From assembly GCA_047967505.1 (NCBI GenBank), contig CM106538.1: a stretch of DNA of 64,000 nt. One strand, given 5' to 3'. Shown here in pieces: positions 21,868 through 32,220 of this stretch; the stretch's first letter is position 1, and every line of letters begins with the position of its first letter. The notes under the pieces are model-generated. The model was given only the letters and a program-made list of their open reading frames with translations, had not been told where the DNA came from and ran no database searches. The position numbers and the translations under genes were made by a program. Source of the DNA: Dipteris shenzhenensis (lineage: Eukaryota > Polypodiophyta > Polypodiopsida > Gleicheniales).

Positions 21868-22068
21868 TTTTATTTTAAAAAAGAATACTCCACTTATTTC
21901 TCATTTGTGTACAATGTTAGTCACTTTATGTGCCATAGTGTCCCTTGAAGGACTAGATTCACTTGCGTGACTGCAAATCCTTGCCTACACCCATGGAAAT
22001 AAATATCAACTTGATCTTACGATATTTATCCATACAATCACTCTATTAATTCTTTATTAATAGCTTCA
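21868..22068. repeat. ~200-bp direct repeat, right copy
   Basis: Second copy of 20313-20513, 1.56 kb away in the same orientation. It ends 72 bases before the CACTA-like left end at 22141. Confidence 0.8.
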
Positions 22069-22262
22069 TCTATTTGACAATCAAATAGATCATCTTTTAT
22101 GATAGTTCTAGTGATACATAGAGCTTATTGAAGCTTCATCCACAACAACACAATGCATCCATAGACTCACGTATAGACATGTTTCTTGAATTTTAACAAA
22201 AAGTGACATGTCTAGTGAGGAAGAATCCCTCCGTATCCACCATCCGTATCCACCATTGAAAA

Positions 22263-25200
22263 ATGTGGTTGGAGAAAAAAATCAAATGTATGTGTGATCA
22301 ACGTCAAGGAAACATGTATCATTCATGTAGAATTACACTCAATCACATCTCAAAGTATGGAGAATGGGATGGAACCGTATCCATGGTAAGTGTTAAAGCA
22401 TTGAGGTTGATTGAGATACCTATGGGTGTTCAAGTGTTTGATATATGATCCTTTTCTAATTTGATACAAGATGAAGTGCCACACGTGCATATGTTGCCCT
22501 ATGCTCGTCGTGAGGACGCGAAGCATCAGTGATATGAGGTGGGATCTTCAGGAGGGACCATTATGGATGCATGGAGTGATGGTGATAGTAGCCCTCCACC
22601 ATTACCTCATGAGGCCGTGGAGGAGGAGGTGTTCGATGATATAGTGCGAGATTTATTTGCGTATCAATCCTCAAGTAGGCATGATAGCATGGAGCAGAAC
22701 GATCTTTTTACAGCAGCATCAACACCAGTGTTTGAGGGGTGCACATTCTCTATTCTACGTGCCTCCCTTGAGTTACTAAACTTGTAGACCATCTATGGAT
22801 GGAGCAATGCAAGTTTGAATGCATTACTCAAGTAAGCTTTAAAGTCTATTTTGCAAACATGGTGATGCTAGTGGGTCAATTACTAGAATACTTTTTCTCA
22901 TTTATGGTCTTCACGTGCAGGCTATTGTCTAAAATGCTTCCAAGGGAGAATAAATTACCAACCTTCAGAGATATGGCAAGGCAACATGTGACCTCTCTTG
23001 GAGGGTTTGATCACAAGCACATCCATGCATGAGTCGATGATTGTGTTCTTTTTCGTGGACCACATAAGGGGGCAAGAGAGTGTCCTACTTGTGGCGAGGC
23101 AAGATATAGAACAGATCTCAAAACTTTGGATGTGCCTCGTAAGGTTCTGCGACATTTTCCCATAATCTCTTGCATCCAACATCTGTTCAAGTGCAAATCC
23201 ATTGTAGAGCTCATGTCATGGCATTCCTCCCATCGATCAACCGATGGCAAGTGGAGATCTCCCATAGACACTCTTGCGGAAGCATATTAAAGACACATGG
23301 CCAAGCTTCAAGGAAGAACCTAGGAACTTGAGACTTGGATTGGGTATGGATGGTGTGAACCCATTTGGTCTCAAAAGAACCTCTTACAGTGTATGGCCAG
23401 TGATATTGGTGAATTATAATCTTCTACCCTCTATGGTGATTAAGAAAGGACATGTTATGTTAACCCTTCTAATTCCAAGGAAACATAAAGTCAAAAACAC
23501 AGATGTTTATCTCGAGCCTTTGATTGATGAGCTAGAGATACTTTGGAGAGGTATCAAGGTGCATGACATGAGCAGGTCTCCCTCATCACACGAGACTTCA
23601 ATTGCAAGGCAGTTTTGATGTGGACGATGCATGACTTTCCAGGCTATGGCGAGTGTTCAGGTATGCATTGAACTTTTAATTATGAGTAGGCAATCGATGT
23701 GGCACCATAAACCATTAGGAAAAAAGGGAGCTCATTTTGGGGCCTTTTAGGGTTTAGAAAATTAGGCTCTCAACCAATCAAAAGGGGGCCAACATAATGT
23801 TGGAAAAATACCAAAAACCATGTAAAAAGATAAAATAAGTCATATTCAAGATCTATTTTTTAAATTATGTCTGACATTTGTGATCTTCAAAAGATGATTT
23901 TCTATGTAGAATTTGATGATTCTAACATCGCCAGTGCGGGCCAGCTGGCCAAATCACGTTTTAATGCAAATCCCCCACTTCGGGCATTTTTGCCCTTTTT
24001 TGAGCCCCTGAGCATTAGTTTTCGGTGTCTCCAGGGTCAATTAGGGGGTTTGGGCCCACTCCGAATGCACTGGTGACGTCAGAATCATTTACTTTTGCAT
24101 ACAAAATCAAGGACCTTATATATGCATTTAATGTGAAGCATGAGTACTAGACTGACATTTTTGCAATAAGTATTTGTATTTGATGGAATTTCCCATATTT
24201 TGAGTGCAACAAAAATAGGTAAATAGTGAATTTCTTAGAGGGCCCCAAAATGAGTTCCCTTCTTTCCTAATGCCACCTTGCTTATGCATTTGTGTCTATT
24301 GTTTAGGTCTCACTACATCAAGTTACCATGCATGTCCTGTTTGTGGTCCTTCGCTAGTTGCTTCACGAGCAAATGCATTGAATAAGGTCATCTATGAGAA
24401 TCACCATCAATTTCTCCCCCCTGATCATCCTAGATATGTTGCCCCTTGGAATGAAGTCCCCCTAGAGTCACTCACTGTAGGAGATTGGATGAGAATTTGG
24501 GACCTTTCCATGACTCCTCTTCCATGTGGCATGAGCTGATAAGGGTTTCTAAGTATTGTGTGAATGGAAACGCTAACACCATCTTTTGTTTAGATACTCC
24601 ATCTTTAATTGGCTACCACATTGGTCCCACCTCAAGATCAATCACTTGCTTAATCCCATACATATCTTCAAGAATGTAGCATCTACCATTTGGGAACATT
24701 TGAATGGGACAAAAGATCCTGTAGGCATAAGACAGGATCTACACACCACAGGGACGATGCATGAAGCTTGGCCACAAGAGAGGCCAAATGGGCGTGTCTT
24801 TTTACCCCGTGCACCATGGAAGTTATCAAAGCTAGAGATGGTGGTGGCAGTGAAGCGGGCTATCATGATAATTCATACTCCCAGTGGATGCATGAGGTGT
24901 TTGAAGGGGGCCTTCACAAAGAGCAAGAAAATAGGTGTAGAGCAATTATACGGCTTGAAATCTCATGATTGGCACAATATGCTCTAAGTGTGACTTCGCA
25001 TAATCTCTTTTTCCTTCCAAATTTGTGAGTGTAGAAGCAATTAATTAACCATCGCTCATGTGTTCAGTTCATACTACCTACTAGCATTTCTCTTATTTCT
25101 CATAGTGCATCAAAGGACGTGAAGGATTGTATTTACAAGATGGGCAAGCTTGTGAGGTACTTCACACTATACAAAATGTGAAGCATATCAATACGTGATG

Positions 25201-26520
25201 CAAGGTTTTCATATTGCTAATATGGTGCACTTTTTTATTTCTAGGTATGTGAGCTCAAAGGAAATGGATCCCACCATGCTTGAGGATGCTCAAGTTATGT
25301 TAGTAGAGGTGGCTTGTTTATTGGAGGAGACATTTCCACATTCTATTCTCACAAGCCAACTACATCTCATAGTGCATTTGGTGGATGAGATCGCTATATG
25401 CAACACTGTACATGCACGATGGTTGTTCTTCCTCGAGCACTTCATGAAGACCTTTAAGGGTTTTGTGAGGCAAAATGCAAGGCCCGAAGGTAGCATGGCC
25501 GAGGGCTGGTTAGTACAAGAGTCACTTGTATATATTTATGAGTTTCTTGTTGATGTGGATAGCTCTCTCCCACGACTATGGAGAGATGATGAAGACCTAA
25601 GAATGACTATATTGTGCCTCAAGGGAAAGGATGGAGCAAAGTAATGGAGATGGAGTTGCTTAATAATCTAAACCTCTATTGCATGCTTAATAGTAGTGAT
25701 GTGATAAAAAGATCAATGACAAGATACGAGGATGCAAAAGCAAGAAGATAAGGAGAAAGGGCCCTCTTTCGTACACACCACGGATCTTGTGTGCCATACC
25801 TTGAGCATCTAAGATCACTTCCAAAGGATATTCATGTGGATTGGCTACTTAACAAAATGGAGAGAGTAGAGAGAGACGAGGGGATGCATATCACAATGGA
25901 AGAATGGAAGTATGCTAGAGGGTGCATGCAAAAGGTTGGTATATAGAATGTTATGCATAAGTTAGGAGCTTTCAACAATTTATATTATTTATTCAATTGA
26001 TTTTGTCTTGGTATAGTGTACTATGTTCAATGCTATATGGTGTGAGGGCAAGCATTTTTGGACACAATGGATTGATGATAAGAGAAACACACAAGATTGT
26101 GGTGTCATTGCTAGCTGTGAGGGAGCCAATGGAGCCATGGATGATTATTGTGGCATAATTCAAGATATTATTAAGCTTGACTTTTGGTGCTTCTTTGTGT
26201 ATGTTTTGGATGTCAAGTGGTTTAAGGATGTGGTGGAAAAAGGCTCTAATGCAACAATCAAATGCCATGCAAGTGGCTTTGTAACTATTGACTCTACAAA
26301 GTTTTGGCAAAGCAAGAACGACACACTAGTACTGCCGCAACAATGTGAACAGGTACTATACACATATATAAAAATACTCACTTTTTAATATTTGATACCT
26401 TCGATGCAAGGAAAATAACATGTTTGTTTTTGTGTTTGAATAAGGTTTTCTATCAACCAATGGTGGATAATAATAGGTGGTGGCACATCATACCTATTAC
26501 ACCATGTTCCAAAGTGATGT
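22263..26520 (+). pseudogene. CACTA transposase (Tnp2, DUF4218, DUF4216), E0 copy
   Basis: A DDE transposase of the En/Spm type, which cuts and pastes the element in the nucleus. Blocks in order are: an N-terminal CxC...H segment (KCMCDQRQGNMYHSCRITLN, ~22284); an acidic exon at 22530-22786 (DGDSSPPPLPHEAVEEEVFD); the Tnp2 core at 22915-23620 with ECPTCGEARY and GLGMDGVNPFG; YENHHQFLPPDHPRYVAPWN near 24390; and LLNPIHIFKNVASTIWEHLN near 24640. DUF4218 lies at 25195-25644 and DUF4216 at 26020-26355. Damage includes a TGA at 23029 in the zinc-binding loop and Asn instead of the Asp found in the LLDPMHIFKN block of the other copies. A MITE sits in one intron. Confidence 0.85.
23718..24267. mobile_element. 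550-bp MITE with 27-bp terminal inverted repeats
   Basis: The left end GGAAAAAAGGGAGCTCATTT continues to GGGGCC and matches the reverse complement of the right end (25 of 27 bases by eye). A TA dinucleotide flanks each side (23716-23717 and 24268-24269), as for Tc1/mariner-type insertion. E1 and E2 lack it at the same intron position, which gives the empty site. It has no coding capacity. Confidence 0.85.
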
Positions 26521-26523
26521 ATA

Positions 26524-26546
26524 CACAACAAGACAAAGCAACTATA
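26524..26546 (+). repeat. Orphan CACTA terminal repeat fragment
   Basis: CACAACAAGACAAAGCAACT followed by ATA matches the family-1 terminal repeat but points the same way as the E0 left end instead of inverted. It is squeezed between the E0 transposase and a copia LTR. Confidence 0.7.
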
Positions 26547-26808
26547 TGTTGAGAGATCATGATCAACATCATGTGATCATATGTGCATAGCACCATCATG
26601 TGATCATATGGCATAGCACTAACCCAATAGAGTGCTATAAAGGAAACAGTTAGATGCCCTAACCCTAAACAGGTTTGTATATATTCTACATTTTCAACTA
26701 AATCTAGTGTAGAGTTAGTCATTTGTGGTGTGCTCTCTAACTGTGCCCTCTCTCCTCATATCCACTCTTCTCCTCTCCCCTCTTCATATTTTGTCGTGGT
26801 ATCAGAGC
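26547..26808 (+). mobile_element. Copia LTR (~240 bp) with tRNA-Met primer-binding site
   Basis: The LTR runs from TGTTGAGAGA (26547) to CTCTTCA (26786) and contains GTTTGTATATATTC (TATA-like) and a pyrimidine-rich end. Ten bases later TGGTATCAGAGC (26797-26808) is the standard primer-binding site complementary to initiator tRNA-Met, so this is a 5' LTR. No matching 3' LTR was found. Confidence 0.8.
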
Positions 26809-29800
26809 TCCCTTGCCTTCCGCTGAGGCATTGCGATTCTTGAGAGAGATTGAGTGATTGAGAGATTGAGTGTTTCCATCCTTTCATTCCGTTGATGAAA
26901 GAGATTTCTGTCCATTTGATTGAGAGAGAAAGTTTCCATCCACTATTCTTTTTGTGTGAGAGAGAGTTCTTTTGGAGAGATTTCCTCTCTCTCAGAGAAA
27001 GAAAGATATAGATGTTCTTTCATATCTATGTGTGACTAAGGTACTCTTATACATTGTCTACTAGTTAGAGCTCATTGACAACAAAGGCAGAGGGAGTTAT
27101 CTGGAAGGAGTTCACAAAGCATTAGCCTATTCTATTCGATAACCTAGGATTCTATAACTATCTGAAGCTGCTCACAGCACCGTCACCTCTCCAAGTGCAA
27201 GAGGTTCCTTCGACTTCAGCAACTCTAAGGCTCTAAGCCCAAAGATCCAAGCTCGCAACAGACTTCCTACGTAGTCCACAGCCGCCTCCATCTATGCTAT
27301 GCATGAGCAACTCATGGGCAACCGCCTCTATAGCTACCTCATAGCTACGCTCCAAAGCTTCAGCTCCTCCCAGAAGACTCCTAATAGTGACTACAACAGC
27401 AAGGCGGCATAGCTCCAAAGCGTCACACCAGCAACACTTCCCACATGGCCTCCTCATAGTATTTGCGGCTCCCCCTCTGAGTCGCCTCCTTCAACAACCA
27501 TCACTTCTCTCAATGACCATCACGTTGCCTCCTATCGATGGATCTTCAATTAGGCTATCATTGACCTTCTATGAGCATCACGCTCCTACTAGATGGATCC
27601 TACATTAAGCATCACTGCACCTAAGCTCCCATATACACTGCTCACCTAGCAGCCAACTACCGCAACCTACCCATCGCTCTGCAACGAAGGATCTACAAAC
27701 GTTTCCAACGATAGGCACTCCAACAAAGCCAAGTCCTCCAAACACGCCATCATAGCACCTTGCCAAGCACACCGTCAACAGCGCCTTGCCAAGCCTCTCC
27801 GTCAAGCCAGTATCTAAACTCCTCCAACCGCCGGGCCATTGACGCGACGCTAGCCTTCCTACAACGATAGCCCAGCCTACCTGCACGGTGATGCCATCTG
27901 CTAGCACGACCTTCAGCATGCTCTAAAGCAGAAGTGAACACTGATTCAAGTGACTCACAACGAGCTCAAATCTCCATCCACCATCAACGCTTATTTGCAT
28001 CACAGGTAACCAAGCTGTCCATCAACGAATGCTACAGTGTCCACAAGCAAAGGCAAACTAGGAAGACGAACCGCCCATGTTATAATATGCTCTACACTCC
28101 TCCAGTGCCTTCACCTATGATGACCTACTACTCTCATCACAATCGGCAAACCAGGAAGACGAACCGCCCATGCTACAACATGCTCTACACTCCTCCAGTG
28201 CCTTCACCTACGACGACCTACTACTCTCATCGCGATTAGCCATGAAGGAAAGGCTCCCATAGCAAAGTCTGCACTGCGGCTCCTGCATCTTCATCAGAAT
28301 CTGCATCTGGAAATTGGAATCTGTGAGGATTTCATCAGAATCTTGTAGATTATGTCGTTCAGAGATCCATACATGGCAAGAACTTCATCCAACTGTTATC
28401 CTCCAGGGTTGGTCAACACGTGTCAACCCCCATCTGCCACATCATCACTTATCTTGCCACATCAACAGATCCAACTCACATGCCACGTTATCAGTGACAC
28501 ATCACCAACTTGCCACCTTACCAAATCCAATCTTTTGCCACCTCATCAATGCCATGTGGCACTTTGACCCTTTGCAGGCACAGTTATCTCTCTGCTAGGC
28601 ACAGTTACTGCATGTGACCCCCTAACTACCACATCATCATTGAGCACATTTGCACTCCTTTTGCCCCTCCACCTAGATCAAGTCGTATCTCTTGATCCAG
28701 GAAGAATTTGAGGGTGCTCCAGAAAGGAAAAATGATCGATTTTTTGTGCTCTATGCACTCATCACATCACGTGCACATTTAGGCACAAGTATCACTCACT
28801 TTTGAGCCTCACCGACAAATCCACTTCCTACATGCACATCAGCCTCTACATCGACGCATCTGACCCAGCACATAAAAAGAACCAAAGAAAATAAATTAAT
28901 TGCTATTCTTTCATTAATCGATAATTGGTATAGATCTAGATCAGAGTAGACCAGATCGCCATAGGGGGGACACTTTGAATTTCCCCAAGTTGCCAATCTA
29001 AGCCATGCCCAAAACTCCCAACTAGTACCTACTCGGAGTTAGTCCCTATGCTCACATATGGTTTCACATCATCACATTACCTGAAACCTGGCACTCATCA
29101 GTTCAGTGAGCAGACTTCAGAGGGTTGAGAGGCATTGCCGATTGATCAATGGGTAGATAGCACATGATTTGATTTTACACACACATGCCATCATTGTAAA
29201 GCCTATTCGGCTATTTCATGGCATTGTGCACTTTATTTCAACCTTGTAAAGCCTCTTGTCCATTCCCGACATCATTTGCCACAAACCTTGTAATTCAGAT
29301 CGGATTATATATATTACAATTCTACCTTCACCGACAGTGCAGATTTCACTTGCTACAATAAGTGTTTTGCACTTGATTCAAACAATGATTTTCACGACAC
29401 TGAGAGTACATTTATTGCACCATGTCTACGAGTAGCAACCTCAATCTATGGTATTTGGTGCAGGCAACATCTTTTGGAGCAACCTATTGCATTGCTCATC
29501 TATTTCTATGGCTAGCTTGCCTCTATCACTAATCTTTCGGTCATCCACCTTGTTCCATCATCTCCTTTGACCTCGGTCCTCTACTATAGCCTGGTATTTT
29601 GTCTACCCCTTTTCTTTGTAACTAATCCTCCTCGCCAGTAAACTTTGACCACAACTCACATACCATGCCTACTTGACAAGATAATATGCTTGTCTTGAGG
29701 ACAACTCTTTAGATTTATAAGTCATTTTTCCATCAATCTCTCTCTTTTAATAGTTATTACATTTGCATGATTAAGCAAGTTTGATCCCTTGCTCACCTTT

Positions 29801-30164
29801 TCTCAATATTTTTCCCTTCAATTCAGTTCTTTTAATGTTTGGTAAGTTTGTTGCTTGTTCTTTCAAATGCTTTATTTTGCCATAATTTGTCATTTTTCAC
29901 TATTATTTTAATAATAAGTCTACATATGGTTTTTCTTTTCCATTCTAGATGGTATTGCAACCATTAATAAATATCCATGCAACTTTGTTCCAGTGTGCAT
30001 CTGAAATAATTGTCCTAATGGAATTGCCCCCTACACAATTGCACTATCTTTTATTGGTCACAAGTTGTTTACTTCTTGATTTTCCCTTGTCTATCAGTGG
30101 AAGGTTCCATATTATAAGGTCAATTTATTATCACTCTCGGTAAGGTTACTTACCCTTTCTTCAG
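26809..30164 (+). other. Uncharacterised retroelement-like region
   Basis: It follows the primer-binding site but lacks gag for 3.3 kb, much longer than a copia leader. It includes GAGAGATTGAGTGATTGAG-like repeats (26840-27000), a 93-bp tandem duplication (28052-28237), and ATTATATATATTAC near 29306, which could be part of a second LTR. Probably several nested fragments; no protein family was recognised. Confidence 0.35.
28052..28237 (+). repeat. 93-bp (31-codon) tandem duplication in an open frame
   Basis: Two copies with period 93 encode QTRKTNRPCYNMLYTPPVPS followed by PMMTYYSHHN or PTTTYYSHRD inside a frame at 27934-28239. The period is a multiple of three and differences between copies are few. 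The frame is not recognised and may be non-coding. Confidence 0.6.
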
Positions 30165-31040
30165 ATATGGCCGGAATTGCAACACTAATGGCTATCCTTC
30201 CGGCCAATAGTCTATTCCAATTTTTCAAGGCGATGGTATGGAAGGCAAAAGTCATGTTGATTCTTGAAGATGATGATCTCTATGATATTGTTGATGGTAT
30301 GTAGACTTGTAGTGCATAGCCCACATCTGACACAGGGGAATATATCATGGAAGGCCTAGTACTTTAGACTTGGCAAACATTTCATATTGAATAATTAAGG
30401 AGGACAAGCTACCTGCCGATATCCCGTGGGGCCCACTATGTAAAAACCCCATATAACACATGCATCAAGGGGTATTTTTTAAAACCTATATACACCCCTT
30501 CTATATGTTTTGAGATGATTAAAGAATCTCTTATTTAAGAGGATTTCACTTTTTGGATTAAAAAACCCCTTATGTATGTATATTTTCTGTAACTCCATAA
30601 AAATATAAAACCCCTTTCATTGATCGCATGTGCTATCTTACATATTTCTTAGTGATCCCCCTGGGGCCAGTATATTATTTTTGCACTTAATGATTCACTA
30701 ATGATGGATGTTTTCCTTACTTACGATGTCGCATGCAACCTGGGCATACCTTGTGTCCACTTTTGAAAAGAAATCCATTATCGAAGTGCTTCATCTTCGT
30801 TCTATGTTGGATAATCTGCATTCCAAGCTTCCTACATCATTGACTACTCATATTGAGTCATTTAAAGACATCGTGAATTAACTTCCTACTACTGGAGCCC
30901 CTATTGTACAATCTCAACTTGTTGCTGAGTGTTAACATAATATCAAAGACGAAAAATATGGCAATATTGTTACCATTATTTCCAACAAGGATGGTATTGA
31001 TTTTAATCGTGCTTGTATGTCTCTAATTGAAGATTCACAG
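30165..31040 (+). pseudogene. Ty1/copia gag (UBN2-type), broken
   Basis: From 30168 the frame reads MAGIATLMAILPANSLFQFF and KAKVMLILEDDDLYDIVDG, the N-terminal part of copia gag. It stops at 30303. Homology resumes at ~30676 with IIFALNDSLMMDVFLTYD, then after a frameshift ATWAYLVSTFEKKSIIEVLH, LRSMLDNLHSKLPTSLTTHI and KYGNIVTIISNKDGIDFN, which is the UBN2 core ending in SLIEDSQ near 31038. The 370 bases between the parts have no gag homology. No zinc knuckle or pol follows. Confidence 0.8.
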
Positions 31041-31788
31041 CCACATGAAAGGCGTAAGCATTAGAAAAAGCCAAGGATCTTTATTCAAGTCTATGAAAAG
31101 AAATGGGCAGCTTGGCGGACTAAACAGGATATTGTGATTGTGATGTTTTCTCATTAATAGCCTGCATTCGGATGATTTAATCCTCCGTCTTTGCTCTCTC
31201 AGATTATAGATATATTTGCACTGCTTGATTGTCTCACACATTACAAGACCTAATTGGAGATTATTGGCCATGTCTCACAACATTTCGTCCCGCACTTTTG
31301 CCAGTTGACAAACCTTCGAGAAGGTACAATCTTCCTTTATTAGCTCTCACATTCTTCAAAACCAATGGACCAAAACCGATGGACCAACAACAGACCATTA
31401 CACTGATTATAAACTACGAGGAAAGGGCATGTTCCTCGTTTTTGTAGCTCTTGGAGAGGAAGCGTGCCACCTCTCCAACCACACACTGTGTGGCTATATT
31501 GACTTTATTTATATTTATATATTTATATCTATATTACTTGCAAACCAAAAAAGTATATCTTCTAAATCAATTAAATTTCTCTATTGATGGTTCTTTTTTG
31601 TTTATGCATGTTCTCAATGCGAGTGAACATTTGCCATCAACAAAGAAGATAACCAAGTTGGATGCAAGATTGAAGGATGATGACAACACTATATAGACTG
31701 TATAGCAATGATAAATTATAAGCTCTTATGAGTATATCCTTACTCATGTATTCAATGCACAAAAGACACACACACAAAATCAATAGTA
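31041..31788. other. Spacer left of CACTA element E1
   Basis: AT-rich DNA with no supported gene, ending in AATAGTA, whose last three bases are the GTA target duplication of E1. Confidence 0.5.
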
Positions 31789-31799
31789 CACAACAACAC

Positions 31800-31990
31800 A
31801 AAGCAACTATAGACGCACTTCATAGATGCGCAAAATAGCAGGCGCATCTATAGGCACTATTCGGATAGAGAAATTACGGCCGCTTCTAATAGTGCGTCTA
31901 ATAGCGCATCTATTAGTGCATCTATTATTGCATCTAATACTATGTGTAATAGCACATCTATTAGCACGTTTATTAGCACATCTGCACTAT
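31800..31990. repeat. E1 left subterminal repeats
   Basis: Multiple degenerate copies of TAGACGCR, GCGTCTAATAGCGC and TAGTGCATCTAT in both orientations. In En/Spm such repeats bind TNPA and bring the ends together; that role is inferred here. Confidence 0.75.
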
Positions 31991-32220
31991 TAATTAGATG
32001 CGGATTTAGATGCAAAACAGAGAATACAGAAAGTGAGATTTTGGGGCAGCCTGATAAATGTACATCAATGCTTTCCAAACATTGCCCATGATTACCAAAG
32101 CACGTAATTTTAACAAAAATATCAATGCTTTTTTGCAAACCCATGCACATATACAATAATTAAGTGAGGTGAGGAGAATGAGACAATATGTAAAATAGTT
32201 TTGCCAATATCAATGATGGG

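Larger units (their letters stand above)
22141..26523 (+). mobile_element. CACTA family-1 element, truncated copy E0
   Basis: The left end CACAACAACACAATGCATCC resembles the E1 terminal repeat CACAACAACACAAAGCAACT. Only the transposase side remains; the TNPA-like gene and polypyrimidine intron seen in E1 are missing. Homology with E1/E2 stops at GTGATGTATA (26523), where another terminal-repeat fragment in direct orientation begins. Confidence 0.75.

Noticed and set aside
20313-22068. LTR pair of a short retrotransposon
   Set aside because: The repeats lack TG...CA ends and no convincing primer site or polypurine tract borders them, so only a direct repeat is reported.
30299-30672. Intron in copia gag
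   Set aside because: The GTATGT donor and CCAG acceptor give incompatible codon phases, and copia gag normally lacks an intron there.
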